Part shown: in pieces, positions 9,030-18,643 of the stretch
Position numbering within the stretch: the stretch's first letter is position 1
Layout: the number at the start of each line of letters is the position of its first letter
Assembly (NCBI GenBank): GCA_964613235.1
Contig: CAZTGM010000002.1
Span: forward strand, 14,761 to 78,760
Length of the DNA stretch: 64,000 nt
Direction: 5' to 3'
DNA from: J005 sp964613235
GTDB taxonomy: Bacteria; Pseudomonadota; Zetaproteobacteria; Mariprofundales; Mariprofundaceae
Program-made: the position numbers and the translations under genes
The notes under the pieces: model-generated
Seen by the model: the letters and a program-made list of their open reading frames with translations, nothing else
The model's database searches: none
Told to the model about the DNA's origin: nothing

Positions 9030-10691
9030 ATGTCTGTTCAGGACGAAACAAAAGTTGAAACACAGGATCAAGCATCACCGGAAGGCGTGGCTACTGCCGA
9101 GCCGGAAGCGAAGCCAAAGCGTCGGCGTGGGCGTCCGCGCAAGAGCGAAACGGTAGCCGCTGCCGAGGCGGAAAACAAAAAAGCCGATAGATTGGATGAC
9201 AAGGTAGCGGAGAAATCTGCCGCGGGAAGAAAGCGTAAGGAGAAGCAGGCCGAGGCAGAAAAGCCGGAGTCGAACACCGAGGCTTCCGAGCCCGGAACTG
9301 ACAAGGTGGAAAAGGCGGAAGAGGAAGCCGCAGCCCCCGATACTTCCCGGATGCGTAACCGCAACAAACGCAACGGTAATCGCCGTCGTCGTGAAGATGA
9401 AGAACCGGTTTCGAAAGAGATGGAAGGCGTGACGTTGAACCTGAAAGAGATTTCAGCCAAATCCCCGACAGAATTGCTGGCCATGGCTGATTCTTATGGC
9501 ATCGAGAATGCGGCAGGCATGCGCAAGCAGGAACAGGTTTCGGCCATTTTGCGTGCCCATGCGCGCATGGGAGGTACGATTTACAGCGAAGGTGTGCTGG
9601 AGATCTTGCCGGACGGCTTCGGCTTCCTGCGTTCCTCCGATGCCAATTATCTGGCCGGGCCCGATGATGTATATGTGTCCAGTCATCAGATTCGCAAATA
9701 TTACCTGCGCAAGGGTGATACCGTAGCCGGCGAGATTCGTCCGCCGCGTCGGGGTGAGAAGTATTTTGCACTGAATACCGTCGATACGGCCAATGGCGAG
9801 CCACCGGAGGTGGCGCGCACGAAGGTGCTGTTCGACAACCTGACGCCGCTATATCCCGACGAACGCCTGCATATGGAGATCGAGAATCCGACCAACAAGG
9901 ACATGACCGGCCGTATCATCGATATCGTTGCGCCGATCGGCAAGGGGCAGCGTGCATTGCTGGTGGCGCCGCCGCGCACCGGCAAGACGGTGATGATGCA
10001 GTCCATTGCGCATTCGATCGAAGCTAATCATCCGGAAGTGGAGCTGATCGTGCTGCTGATCGATGAACGCCCGGAAGAAGTGACTGATATGAAGCGCTCG
10101 GTACGTGGCGAAGTCGTGTCATCGACGTTTGACGAGCCGGCACAGCGGCACGTTCAGGTTTCGGAAATGGTCATCGAGAAGGCCAAGCGTATGGTCGAGC
10201 ATGGCAAGGATGTCGTGATTTTGCTCGATTCGATTACCCGCCTGGCGCGTGCCTATAACACGGTTGTTCCTTCCTCCGGCAAGATTCTTACCGGTGGCGT
10301 GGATGCCAATGCGCTGCATCGGCCGAAACGTTTCTTTGGTGCGGCGCGTAATGTCGAGGGCGGTGGTTCGCTGACGATTATTGCCACAGCGCTGGTCGAT
10401 ACTGGATCGAAGATGGATGAAGTGATCTTTGAAGAATTCAAGGGTACCGGCAATATGGAAATCCGGCTGGATCGCAAACTGGCTGACAAGCGCGTATTCC
10501 CTGCCATCGATATCGCACCATCCGGTACGCGCAAGGAAGAGCTGCTCACCGATCGTGATATTTTGCAGCGCGTATGGGTGTTGCGCAAGATTCTCTCGCC
10601 GATGAATGCCGTAGATGCGATGGAATTTCTACTCGACAAACTTGGTTCGACAAAGAACAACGCGGAATTTTTCGAGCGGATGAATCAGTAG
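9030..10691 (+). CDS. rho: Transcription termination factor Rho with long charged N-terminal extension
   Basis: Hexameric RNA-dependent helicase that terminates transcription. 553 residues against about 420 in E. coli. The extra length is an N-terminal block of roughly 130 residues rich in Lys, Glu, Ala and Arg with AT-hook-like RRRGRPRKS. The conserved core then starts near residue 132: the SAP-like N-domain ([15 protein letters not shown]), the cold-shock RNA-binding domain ([14 protein letters not shown]), and the ATPase with Walker A PPRTGKT and Walker [16 protein letters not shown]. It stands alone with its own terminator. Extended Rho proteins are known in several phyla, where the insert adds RNA contacts. 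Confidence 0.96.
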   Translation: MSVQDETKVETQDQASPEGVATAEPEAKPKRRRGRPRKSETVAAAEAENKKADRLDDKVAEKSAAGRKRKEKQAEAEKPESNTEASEPGTDKVEKAEEEAAAPDTSRMRNRNKRNGNRRRREDEEPVSKEMEGVTLNLKEISAKSPTELLAMADSYGIENAAGMRKQEQVSAILRAHARMGGTIYSEGVLEILPDGFGFLRSSDANYLAGPDDVYVSSHQIRKYYLRKGDTVAGEIRPPRRGEKYFALNTVDTANGEPPEVARTKVLFDNLTPLYPDERLHMEIENPTNKDMTGRIIDIVAPIGKGQRALLVAPPRTGKTVMMQSIAHSIEANHPEVELIVLLIDERPEEVTDMKRSVRGEVVSSTFDEPAQRHVQVSEMVIEKAKRMVEHGKDVVILLDSITRLARAYNTVVPSSGKILTGGVDANALHRPKRFFGAARNVEGGGSLTIIATALVDTGSKMDEVIFEEFKGTGNMEIRLDRKLADKRVFPAIDIAPSGTRKEELLTDRDILQRVWVLRKILSPMNAVDAMEFLLDKLGSTKNNAEFFERMNQ

Positions 10692-10714
10692 CTGCTGATT
10701 GCATTGGTAAACGC

Positions 10715-10741
10715 AAGGCGGGCTGATGCCCGCCTTTTTGT
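10715..10741 (+). terminator. Intrinsic terminator after rho
   Basis: AAGGCGGGC and GCCCGCCTT pair around a TGAT loop and are followed by a short T-run. It starts 24 bases after the rho stop and abuts the stop codon of the convergent HAD gene, so it may serve both strands. Confidence 0.85.
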
Positions 10742-11374
10742 TTAAGGGCCGAACAGTTCAGGCAGGTGATGACATGAGGGAATATGGAAATCCCATGTGC
10801 CATCAGCCTCATGGCTGATGAGCACGGTTTTGCAGCCCAGCTGTTTTGCTGCCTGTAGATTGTCGGGCATATCATCCACAACCAGTGTGCGTGCCGGGGT
10901 GGCACCTTCCTGACGAATCAGGTGCGCCAGCGTGTTAGCGCATGGCTTCGGTATATAATCGTTAAAACGGATATCATAGATCGCTGCAAAGTGATGGGCG
11001 ATGCCCAATGCTTGCAGGATGCGTTCGGCATGTTCGCGTATGCCATTGGTGTGAATAACTTTATGACCGGGCAATCGCGCCAGTGCCTGATCCAGTTGCA
11101 TATCCGGCTGGAGCAGGGTTTCGGCCTGGATATCATGTACATCCTGCAGGAATGGCTCCGGTTCCAGGTCATGATGCAACATCAGTCCGCGTAGTGTTGT
11201 GCCGTATTGCTTCCAGTAACGAATGCGCAGGCGATCCGCCTCATCTGCGCCGATATTCAGTTCCTGGGCGACAAAGGCCGTCATACGCTGGTCCATGCGC
11301 GCAAATACGCCGTTGTCGGCGGCATACAGGGTGTTGTCGAGATCGATGACGGCCAGATCGAATGGCATGAGCAT
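10742..11374 (-). CDS. HAD-superfamily pyrimidine 5'-nucleotidase-like phosphatase
   Basis: Cytoplasmic haloacid-dehalogenase hydrolase of the Sdt1/pyrimidine 5'-nucleotidase type, probably acting on nucleoside monophosphates. 210 residues. Motif I is IDLDNTLY (nucleophile and acid Asp), motif II IHTNGI, and motif III/IV the Lys in PKPC followed by TLVVDDMPDN. A helical cap with YWKQYGTTLRGL, typical of this subgroup, follows motif I. The start is ATG 11374 or the in-frame ATG six bases later. It stands alone, convergent with rho. The substrate is inferred from subfamily resemblance only. Confidence 0.82.
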   Translation of the reverse strand: MLMPFDLAVIDLDNTLYAADNGVFARMDQRMTAFVAQELNIGADEADRLRIRYWKQYGTTLRGLMLHHDLEPEPFLQDVHDIQAETLLQPDMQLDQALARLPGHKVIHTNGIREHAERILQALGIAHHFAAIYDIRFNDYIPKPCANTLAHLIRQEGATPARTLVVDDMPDNLQAAKQLGCKTVLISHEADGTWDFHIPSCHHLPELFGP

Positions 11375-11549
11375 ATCATCGTGTCCGCGGGAATGAACTC
11401 AAGCGGAGATTGTAAGGGTGTGATTCAGCTCGGCGACCAGTGCCTGCGTTAGATATTGGCATGGACTGTTGCGCAGGGCGAAAATGACAGTGGGACAGTC
11501 GCCTATTTTTTGACAGCATGCGCCATGAATCAATGTCAGGAGGTACGGT

Positions 11550-11774
11550 ATGCCGATTTATGAGTTTCATTGTCAGCAATGCGAACAGAGCTTTGAAACG
11601 CTGGTGCGCAGAAGTGATGAAACGATCTGTTGTCCTGCATGCGGCAGCGAGCAGTTACAGAAGCTGATTTCAGCACACAGCGTGGGTTCCGGCATGCCGG
11701 ATACCGCTTGCGGGTCTGCACCCTGCATGCCTGCACCGGCTTGTGGCAGCGGGGGCTGTGGCGCTTGTGAATAA
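11550..11774 (+). CDS. FmdB-family small zinc-ribbon protein
   Basis: 74-residue putative regulatory zinc-ribbon protein. The N-terminus MPIYEFHCQQCEQSFE is the FmdB family signature, with two CxxC pairs (CQQC, CPAC) that would bind zinc. The tail is low-complexity and rich in Gly, Ala, Cys and Pro, ending CGACE. AGGAGGT at 11539-11545 gives a strong start. It overlaps the next gene (globin) by 8 bases. The function of the family is poorly known; regulation of amidase/formamidase genes was the original suggestion. Confidence 0.85.
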   Translation: MPIYEFHCQQCEQSFETLVRRSDETICCPACGSEQLQKLISAHSVGSGMPDTACGSAPCMPAPACGSGGCGACE

Positions 11775-12207
11775 GAGTCGTACCCCCTCCTTCTTCGAGG
11801 GTATCGGAGGATTGTCGACGCTGGAGCGTGTACACAAGCGTTTTTACGACAAGGTTTATGTGCATCCCTGGCTGGGACGTTTTTTTGAGGGGCATGACCA
11901 GCAGGCGATCGAGTTGCGCCAGACGCAGTTCATGGCGGAAAAGTTTGGTGCGGATCTCCGCTATCCGGGCATGGTACTGGAGCTGGCACATCGGCGCATG
12001 TATATCCCGGGAACCTTGCTGAAAGAGCGTCAGAAATTGTTACGTGAGGCACTGGAAGAGGAGGGGTTGTCGGCATCACAAATCCGTCGCTGGCTCAAGG
12101 TTGATCATGCATTCTGGCATCATGTTCGCAATGATTCACGCAAAGAGTTTGAGGCGATTGATCTCAAATATGAACGTCCGTTGATTGTGCCCGAGCCTGA
12201 AGAATGA
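11767..12207 (+). CDS. Truncated haemoglobin-like globin
   Basis: 146 residues from GTG 11767. The start is placed there because it overlaps the fmdB-like stop and leaves a compact globin. The sequence has the truncated-globin pattern FFEGIGGLSTLERVHKRFYD, then WLGRFFEGHDQQAIELRQ, a MAEKFG helix, and AHRRMYIP, whose His is the likely proximal haem ligand. Truncated globins bind O2 or NO and often serve detoxification. The ATGA of tas overlaps the stop. The subgroup (I or II) cannot be fixed by eye. Confidence 0.8.
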   Translation: MNKSRTPSFFEGIGGLSTLERVHKRFYDKVYVHPWLGRFFEGHDQQAIELRQTQFMAEKFGADLRYPGMVLELAHRRMYIPGTLLKERQKLLREALEEEGLSASQIRRWLKVDHAFWHHVRNDSRKEFEAIDLKYERPLIVPEPEE

Positions 12208-13247
12208 TGCAGTATCGCAAGCTGGGGCGAAGCGATCTGAAGGTATCCGCAATTGCGCTGGGCACGATGACCTGGGGTGAGCAGAACAGCGAGGCTGAAG
12301 CCTTTGCGCAGATGGACTATGCGCTGGAGCGTGGCATTAATATTTTCGATACGGCCGAATTGTATGCCATTCCGCCTCGGGCAGAAACATATGGCGCGAC
12401 CGAACGGATGATTGGCCGCTGGTTTGCCCGTAGCGGCAAGCGCGAACAGGTGGTTCTGGCCTCCAAGGTTTGCGGACCGACGGCATGGTGTCCGCATATC
12501 CGTGAGGGCAAGGCGCGATTAAACAAAGAGCATATTATTGCGGCCTGTGAGGCATCACTGCGTCGGTTGCAGACGGACTATATCGATCTGTATCAGACGC
12601 ATTGGCCGGATCGGAACACTAATTTTTTCGGCAAGCTTGGTTATCAGCATGCTGTGGATGAACAGGCGACGGCTATTGAGGAAACGCTGGAAGCACTGGC
12701 GCTGCTGGTTGAACAGGGAAAGGTGCGAGCTATTGGCGTATCCAACGAAACGCCATGGGGTGTGATGCGTTATTTGCAATGCGCGGAGACATCGATGCTG
12801 CCACGCATTGCATCCATCCAGAATCCGTACAATTTGCTGAACCGGACATTTGAAATCGGCCTGGCGGAAATTGCCTGCCGGGAAGACGTTGGCTTGCTGG
12901 CCTATTCGCCCTTGGCGTTCGGTGTACTCAGTGGTAAATATCTCAATGGTGCACAGCCGCGAGATTCGCGTCTGACGCTGTTCCCCCAGTATACGCGATA
13001 CTCCGGTACGCAGGCGGCTGCGGCGACTGCTGCCTATGTGTCCCTGGCCAAAGAATTCGCGATGGACCCGGGGCAGATGGCACTGGCTTTTATTCATCGG
13101 CAACCTTTTGTGGCCAGCACGATCATCGGCGCAACATCGATGGCACAATTGCAGAGCAATATCGACAGTTTTTCACTATACTTGCCGGATGATTTGCTGG
13201 AGAGGCTGGAGCAGGTTCATCGGCAATATTCCAATCCGTGTCCTTAA
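12204..13247 (+). CDS. tas: Tas-type NADP(H)-dependent aldo/keto reductase
   Basis: 347-residue TIM-barrel oxidoreductase very close to E. coli Tas along its whole length (for example LGTMTWGEQNSEAEAFAQ, TDYIDLYQTHWP, NFFGKLGY, GVSNETPWGVMRYL, IQNPYNLLNR, GKYLNG). The catalytic Tyr lies in DTAELYAIPPR. Tas suppresses tyrosine auxotrophy when over-expressed in E. coli, but its natural substrate is unsettled. The start ATG overlaps the globin stop (ATGATGA); a second Met follows directly. It shares an operon with fmdB-like and globin genes. Confidence 0.93.
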   Translation: MMQYRKLGRSDLKVSAIALGTMTWGEQNSEAEAFAQMDYALERGINIFDTAELYAIPPRAETYGATERMIGRWFARSGKREQVVLASKVCGPTAWCPHIREGKARLNKEHIIAACEASLRRLQTDYIDLYQTHWPDRNTNFFGKLGYQHAVDEQATAIEETLEALALLVEQGKVRAIGVSNETPWGVMRYLQCAETSMLPRIASIQNPYNLLNRTFEIGLAEIACREDVGLLAYSPLAFGVLSGKYLNGAQPRDSRLTLFPQYTRYSGTQAAAATAAYVSLAKEFAMDPGQMALAFIHRQPFVASTIIGATSMAQLQSNIDSFSLYLPDDLLERLEQVHRQYSNPCP

Positions 13248-13289
13248 GGTTGAACGTTTGATGCAGTGGGAACAAGAACAGTGAGTATC

Positions 13290-14408
13290 ATGGTTGTGAG
13301 ACGCGTCGTTGGTGTGTTGCTTTTGGCTGCCATGTTGTCGGCATGTGCTACGGCAGAAAATCATTACGACCCCATCGAGCCCGTGAATCGTATGAGCGAA
13401 GGGGTGAACGATATTGTAGATGCGGTCGCTATCAAGCCGATCACTCAGAGTTATCGGACTCTGACACCTTCAGTGGTACAACGCGGCGTTTCCAATTTCT
13501 ATGATAACTGGGCGTATATGAATACCGTGCTCAATGATTTTTTGCAGGGTAAGGGCAGTCAGGGCTTTAAGGATTTCGGCCGTTTTCTGGTCAATTCCAC
13601 GGTTGGTATTGGAGGCCTGTTTGATGTGGCTACTTCGATGGGGCTGGAGAAACATGAAGAGGATTTCGGGCAGACGCTGGCCGTCTGGGGCGTTGGCAAG
13701 AGCGCCTATATCGTCTATCCGGTATTTGGTCCCAATTCGTTACGCAAGACACCGGACTTTGTCACGTCGACGCTGACCGATGGGCTGTTCTGGCTGTCGT
13801 TTGCCATATCCCCGCCCGCAGCTTTGGCGCTGACTGCAATGAAATTTATTGATACCCGTTCACGGGCTATGAATGCCACCGACATGCGGGATGAACTGGC
13901 GCTGGATCCTTATGTGTTCACTCGTGAAGCCTGGTTCCAGACACGCGAGCATTTGATTCATGATGGCAAGGTGCCGGCATCGAAAAACGATGATGGCTGG
14001 GATGATGATGACTGGACGCAGCAGGATACGGACATGCCATCGCAGCTGACGATCAGTGCTCCATCGAAGTCTGGCACTATTGGGGCCAGACATGGTGCAT
14101 CCCGTAATGATGTCGGTAAGCCCGCAATGACGGATGGCTCCGTGGATAGTGCACAGAAGACATCTTCTTCACGGCATTATTACCGGGTGATTCTGTCTTC
14201 ACATGCCATTGAAGAAGAAGCACTGCGTCAGCAGGCACATCTGGCATCCATGGGCATTCTAACTCGCATTGTACCCGTTGTGATTAAAGGTCACCGCTGG
14301 TTCCGTGTGCTGTTGCCGGAGCCCATGCCAGCCGTAGAGGCATTGCATACGCTAATGGAAATGAAACAAAAAACCGGATTAAACGGCGCCTGGATCGCGC
14401 CCTCCTGA
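13290..14408 (+). CDS. mlaA: MlaA/VacJ-type outer-membrane lipoprotein with C-terminal SPOR domain
   Basis: MlaA sits in the outer-membrane inner leaflet and removes misplaced phospholipids towards MlaC. 372 residues from ATG 13290. In-frame GTGs at 13266 and 13281 are less likely because the lipoprotein signal starts at the ATG, with lipobox LSAC. Residues about 30-230 are the MlaA core (YDPIEPVNRMSEGVNDIVD, NFYDNWAYMNTVLND, GRFLVNSTVGIGGLFD, FGQTLAVWGVG, VFGPNSLRKTPD). A polar linker follows, rich in Asp, Ser and Thr. The last 78 residues look like a SPOR repeat (YYRVILSSHAIEEEAL, then WFRVLLPEPMPAVEALHTL). The usual MlaA is about 250 residues, so this is a fusion. Confidence 0.9.
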   Translation: MVVRRVVGVLLLAAMLSACATAENHYDPIEPVNRMSEGVNDIVDAVAIKPITQSYRTLTPSVVQRGVSNFYDNWAYMNTVLNDFLQGKGSQGFKDFGRFLVNSTVGIGGLFDVATSMGLEKHEEDFGQTLAVWGVGKSAYIVYPVFGPNSLRKTPDFVTSTLTDGLFWLSFAISPPAALALTAMKFIDTRSRAMNATDMRDELALDPYVFTREAWFQTREHLIHDGKVPASKNDDGWDDDDWTQQDTDMPSQLTISAPSKSGTIGARHGASRNDVGKPAMTDGSVDSAQKTSSSRHYYRVILSSHAIEEEALRQQAHLASMGILTRIVPVVIKGHRWFRVLLPEPMPAVEALHTLMEMKQKTGLNGAWIAPS

Positions 14409-14417
14409 AGGCTGTCT

Positions 14418-15482
14418 CTAAAGGCGGCTGGCCCTGTGGCGCAGCAGATGGTCGGCTAGCACCAGCGCCAGCATAGCTTCGGCAATGGGCACGGCACGAA
14501 TGCCAACACAGGGGTCATGGCGTCCTTTGGTGATAATTTCCGTTTCATTGCCATGCAGGTCGATAGTCGGCCTTGGTCGCAGAATCGATGAAGTTGGTTT
14601 TAATGCCATGCGGACATGAATGGTGTCGCCATTGGAAATGCCGCCGAGGATGCCACCGGCATGATTGGTGACAAAGCCTTGCTGGCGGATGGCATCGCCG
14701 AAGTCAGAGCCATGTGCATCGACACAGGCAAAGCCATCGCCGATTTCTACGCCTTTGACCGCTTGAATACTCACCATGGCCTTGGCGATGTCGGCATCGA
14801 GTTTATCGAATACAGGCTCACCCAGGCCAGGCACCATGCCATGCGCCTCAACAGTGACGGCGGCACCCACGGAATCACCCTGTTTGCGCAAGGCATCCAT
14901 GTATTCAGCCATTTCCATGGCGGCAACGGCATCCGGGCAGAAAAAAGGATTTTTGCTGATTTCCTCAACATCAAAACGTGACCGATTAACCTTTATCGGG
15001 CCGATCTGATCGACCCAGCCGTGAATACGGATGCCGGCCAGATGGTGTAACAATTTTTTGGCAATGGCACCGGCAGCAACACGCATGGCTGTTTCCCTTG
15101 CTGACGAGCGACCTCCGCCCCGGTAATCACGGAAACCGTATTTCTCAAAGAAGGTGATATCGGCATGGCCGGGGCGGAATTTGTCCCTGATCTCGGAATA
15201 GTCCTTGCTGCGCTGATCAGTATTGCGGATCAGCAGTGCGATAGGACAGCCCGTTGTTTTGCCTTCAAATACGCCGGAAAGAATTTCAACACGATCATCC
15301 TCTTTGCGCTGTGTTGTATAGCGTGACTGGCCGGGCTTGCGCCGGTCCAGATCCGGTTGGATATCCGTCTCGTTTAACGGCAGTCCGGCAGGGCATCCCT
15401 CAACAATGGCGCACAGCGCCGGGCCATGCGATTCGCCAGCCGTGCTAACCCGGAAAATCTGACCGAAGGAGGAGCCGGACAC
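14418..15482 (-). CDS. aroC: Chorismate synthase
   Basis: FMN-dependent elimination of phosphate from EPSP to give chorismate. 354 residues from a GTG start immediately next to the fabI stop. Landmarks are [14 protein letters not shown], the Arg-rich [49 protein letters not shown] and KPTSSI near the C-terminus. It is co-directional and adjacent to fabI, so probably translated from the same message. aroE and aroQ are elsewhere in the window. Confidence 0.97.
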   Translation of the reverse strand: MSGSSFGQIFRVSTAGESHGPALCAIVEGCPAGLPLNETDIQPDLDRRKPGQSRYTTQRKEDDRVEILSGVFEGKTTGCPIALLIRNTDQRSKDYSEIRDKFRPGHADITFFEKYGFRDYRGGGRSSARETAMRVAAGAIAKKLLHHLAGIRIHGWVDQIGPIKVNRSRFDVEEISKNPFFCPDAVAAMEMAEYMDALRKQGDSVGAAVTVEAHGMVPGLGEPVFDKLDADIAKAMVSIQAVKGVEIGDGFACVDAHGSDFGDAIRQQGFVTNHAGGILGGISNGDTIHVRMALKPTSSILRPRPTIDLHGNETEIITKGRHDPCVGIRAVPIAEAMLALVLADHLLRHRASRL

Positions 15483-16265
15483 TTATTCGATGCCGGGATC
15501 GCCGGCGCCGATGCTGAAGCCGCCGTCGACATAATGTACTTCACCGGTAACGCCTGATGCCCAGTCCGAGACCAGATAGGCGGCGGCATTGCCAACCTCG
15601 TCCTGGGTGACCGTGCGTTTAAGCATGGCACCGCGGGAGGCCTTGTCCATGAGCTTGCGGAAATCGCCAATACCGGAGGCCGCCAGTGTGCGGATAGGGC
15701 CTGCCGAAATGGCATTCACGCGAATACCTTCCGGACCAAGGTCATGTGCCAGGTAACGTGTGGATGCTTCCAGTGCGGCCTTGGCTACGCCCATGACATT
15801 ATAATTGGGTACGGCGCGAACAGCCCCCAGATAACTCATAGTCAGCATGGCACCGCCCGGACGCATCAGTTTGGCCGCACGCTGGGCGCAGGCGATAAAG
15901 GAATAGGCCGAAATATCCAGTGCCAGCTGAAAGTCTTCGCGCGTGGTATCGCGGAAATTGCCTTTCAACGCATCCTTGTTGGCATAGGCGATGGAGTGCA
16001 CCATGAAATCCAGTTGTCCCCATTGTTGTTCAACTTTGGCAAAAAAATCGTCCATCTGGTTATCGTTACCGACATCCAGTGGCTCTACGATGGAAGCATT
16101 GACTTTTTCGGCCAGTGGGCGCACCCGCTTTTCCAGTGCTTCACCGAGATAATTGAAGGCGAGATCGGCACCCTCCCGGTGACATGACTGGGCAACACCC
16201 CAGGCAATGGATTTGTCATTGGCGATACCCAGTATCAGCCCTTTTTTTCCTTTCAGCAACGCCAC
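15483..16265 (-). CDS. fabI: Enoyl-[acyl-carrier-protein] reductase (NADH)
   Basis: Last reduction of each fatty-acid elongation cycle and the target of triclosan and isoniazid-type inhibitors. 260 residues. The modified Rossmann start LILGIANDKSIAWG, the YAN segment HSIAYANKD, and the FabI active site Tyr-x6-Lys in YNVMGVAKAAL are present, with AISAGPIRTLAASGI after it. The start is GTG 16265 behind GGAGAGGAG. It is followed directly by aroC. A 72-base gap separates it from the SDR gene upstream. Confidence 0.97.
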   Translation of the reverse strand: MALLKGKKGLILGIANDKSIAWGVAQSCHREGADLAFNYLGEALEKRVRPLAEKVNASIVEPLDVGNDNQMDDFFAKVEQQWGQLDFMVHSIAYANKDALKGNFRDTTREDFQLALDISAYSFIACAQRAAKLMRPGGAMLTMSYLGAVRAVPNYNVMGVAKAALEASTRYLAHDLGPEGIRVNAISAGPIRTLAASGIGDFRKLMDKASRGAMLKRTVTQDEVGNAAAYLVSDWASGVTGEVHYVDGGFSIGAGDPGIE

Positions 16266-16337
16266 GGCAAGCTCCTCTCCATAATTTCGCCAATGCTAGC
16301 AGTGCATTTCGTAAAGCGCACGCAGATGAGACACTGA

Positions 16338-17222
16338 CTAATGCCCCTTCCCATCCGAATGCTGCAGTAGTGTTTTCCAGGCATGCCGAAATGAGGGATA
16401 ACTCAGTTCCGGCAGCAGTTGTTCATGCAGCTTGCGGTTGCTGATGCGTTTGTTGTCGCGGAAAAACTCCAGCATAGCTGAAGAAAGGATGCTTTCAGCT
16501 TCTGCGGGTGAAAGAACAACAGGTGCAGGTGCACCGATATATGCGGCCAGTTCGCAGGCGTATTGGTCATGTGGCAGGGGCAGGTCATCGGCTACATTGA
16601 CGATGCGCCCGGATTGCGGCGCATACATGGCTGCATGGATAGTGCGCACGATATCCTCAATATGAATGCGACTGGAGTAATGCGGCGGAGACCAGCGTAC
16701 AACCCGGTAATGTCCAGTTTGAAGTTTGGCAAGAATATTACGTCCCGGTCCGTAAATACCTGCCAGCCGGAAAATTTCAACGGGCAGGCCACTGTGCAGC
16801 CAGGCTTGCTCGGCATGCAGTCGTTGCTTTCCGCGTTGACTTGTCGGCTGGCAGTGGTGGGTTTCATCGACCCAGGCGCCTGCGACATCACCGTAAACGC
16901 CCGTCGTGGAAAGATAGCCGGCCCAGCTCAGGCGTTTCATATGGGGCACCAGCAATGGCAGCCAGGTGGATTGAGTTTCGCACACCTGATTGCCATCACG
17001 CTGTAACGGAATTGAGTCCAGTACGGCATCCACGTTTTGCAGAACATCATGCGGGATGTCGGCAGGTGTTTGAATCAGCAGTGGATGGATCCCCTGTTGT
17101 TTAAATTTGCCGATTCGCTCGGGGGAGCGTGTGGCGGCATAAACTCGCCATCCGTCACGGCGCAGCGAACGGGCCAGCCATGTGCCGCAATAGCCGCAGC
17201 CAAGTATCAGTATTGTGGGCAT
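16338..17222 (-). CDS. NAD(P)-dependent epimerase/dehydratase-like SDR protein
   Basis: 294-residue extended short-chain dehydrogenase related to the YeeZ group. The N-terminal nucleotide site is LGCGYCGTWLARSL. The YLSTTGVYGD segment fits the SDR active-site Ser/Thr-Tyr region. EIFRLAGIYGPGRN and IHIEDIVRTIHAA are typical of the extended SDR C-terminal half. The start codon directly follows the stop of the Omp85-like gene. The substrate is unknown. The Lys of the classical YxxxK pair is not obvious, so it may be a non-catalytic relative. Confidence 0.78.
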   Translation of the reverse strand: MPTILILGCGYCGTWLARSLRRDGWRVYAATRSPERIGKFKQQGIHPLLIQTPADIPHDVLQNVDAVLDSIPLQRDGNQVCETQSTWLPLLVPHMKRLSWAGYLSTTGVYGDVAGAWVDETHHCQPTSQRGKQRLHAEQAWLHSGLPVEIFRLAGIYGPGRNILAKLQTGHYRVVRWSPPHYSSRIHIEDIVRTIHAAMYAPQSGRIVNVADDLPLPHDQYACELAAYIGAPAPVVLSPAEAESILSSAMLEFFRDNKRISNRKLHEQLLPELSYPSFRHAWKTLLQHSDGKGH

Positions 17223-18509
17223 TTAGAAAGTCTGGCCGGTACCGAGATAGAAACGCCAGCGTTTGGTTGCTATACCGTAAGCGGCATCGCCGCGGATGGT
17301 GCCCCGAACCAGCCAGCGCAATGTCCAGCGGAGGCCTGCACCGAGGCCAAAGAAGGTTTTTTTACCCTGTACCGAATGACTGGTGCCAGGGATATAGCCG
17401 GCATCGCTGAAGGTGACGACTTGAACATTGGAGTCAGGGTACAGAAGAAATCGCCCTTCAATGGTGCCATACAGGTAGGCTTTGCCCTGAATTTCCCCCG
17501 GGTAATAGCCGCGAATATTGTCCCGGTTGCCCAGGTCGAACAGACCATCACGCAGCACATCACCGGAAGCCAGGCCTGCATTGGCACGCAGGTTCAGCGT
17601 ATTCTGTTGCTCATGGATGGGGATATAGCTGCGTATGGATAGCGTTTGTCGATAAACGTTGATGGTTGATCCCAGTGCCTGATGGGCAACATCAAGGGTA
17701 TAATCAAAGGCCGTGCCGGAAAGCCAGATGATCTGGTCGTCGATTTGACGATAGTGCACTCCTGCCAGCAGTGAATGTTTGCGTGTGCCGATCACATCGG
17801 CCTGGGGCGGCCCGCTCAGAAGTCGAAAGGCAGTATGATTCAGGGCGAAGCCGAAGGAAGCATCCCAACCCTCGCCGGGCACAGGCCCCAGGGCATAGCC
17901 AAGGCTGACAGATCCACTTTTGCCATTCTGCAGATATTCGGATACCAGTTGGCCATTCTGATAGGTATCGAAGATGGAGGTCCCCTTGCCGGCGGCAAGT
18001 CCCATGCTCAGTCTGGAATCCCGAATGCGTGACCAGAGATAACTGGCCTCATAGGAAGAGCCATTGAGCGTACTGAAGTTTTTGCCTGTATCCCGTCTGT
18101 AAGCCAGGCGCAGGTGATGATTCAGCCCCCACATATTGTACTCATCCAGGGCGATGCCGGCGGAGGAAGCTCCATTATCATGGCGGCTGAATTGGGGCAG
18201 AATCCATAATGACCAGCGCTCACGCAGCTGAACACGAACCGTACCATTATCATCGGGAGCATAAATATGGACTTCACTGAACAGGCCGAGATTGCGCAGC
18301 CAGCGTTCGCCCTGTTCAGCAAAGTGACTCTGCCAGACATTACCGGCGGTAAAGGGAAGCTGGCGCAATACCACGCGTTCCTGCGTACGCTCCAGGCCTT
18401 CGATGGCGATTGTTTTAATGACGGTTGCTTCGGCCTGGGCAGAAGATGCGATGCATGCCAGCAGCAGGCATGTGATAAAAATCCATGGATGGTTATACTG
18501 CTTCTTCAT
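17223..18509 (-). CDS. Omp85-family outer-membrane protein (one POTRA, D15-type barrel)
   Basis: 428 residues from ATG 18509, chosen because it begins a signal peptide (MKKQYNHPWIFITCLLLA to SSAQA). A POTRA-like domain at about 30-100 starts VIKTIAIEGLERTQERVVLRQL. Then comes a beta-strand-rich region with RLAYRRDTGKNF, GNRDNIRGYYPGE and a glycine-rich GLGAGLRWTLRW near the end. The final residue is Phe (GTGQTF), as expected for BamA-inserted barrels. It is too short for BamA (about 800) and has no TamA-like triple POTRA. The cargo is unknown. It heads the minus-strand set Omp85-SDR-fabI-aroC. Confidence 0.78.
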   Translation of the reverse strand: MKKQYNHPWIFITCLLLACIASSAQAEATVIKTIAIEGLERTQERVVLRQLPFTAGNVWQSHFAEQGERWLRNLGLFSEVHIYAPDDNGTVRVQLRERWSLWILPQFSRHDNGASSAGIALDEYNMWGLNHHLRLAYRRDTGKNFSTLNGSSYEASYLWSRIRDSRLSMGLAAGKGTSIFDTYQNGQLVSEYLQNGKSGSVSLGYALGPVPGEGWDASFGFALNHTAFRLLSGPPQADVIGTRKHSLLAGVHYRQIDDQIIWLSGTAFDYTLDVAHQALGSTINVYRQTLSIRSYIPIHEQQNTLNLRANAGLASGDVLRDGLFDLGNRDNIRGYYPGEIQGKAYLYGTIEGRFLLYPDSNVQVVTFSDAGYIPGTSHSVQGKKTFFGLGAGLRWTLRWLVRGTIRGDAAYGIATKRWRFYLGTGQTF

Positions 18510-18643
18510 AAAAGCTCGGCTGCCGTCTCCCCTGATGAATGTCATGCACTGACGATAACTGTATTATAACCGGTAATGCCCGAATATGAAGGATGGATGG
18601 GCATTGCATTTACATTTATACCGGGCCTTTCTATGCTTCAAAA

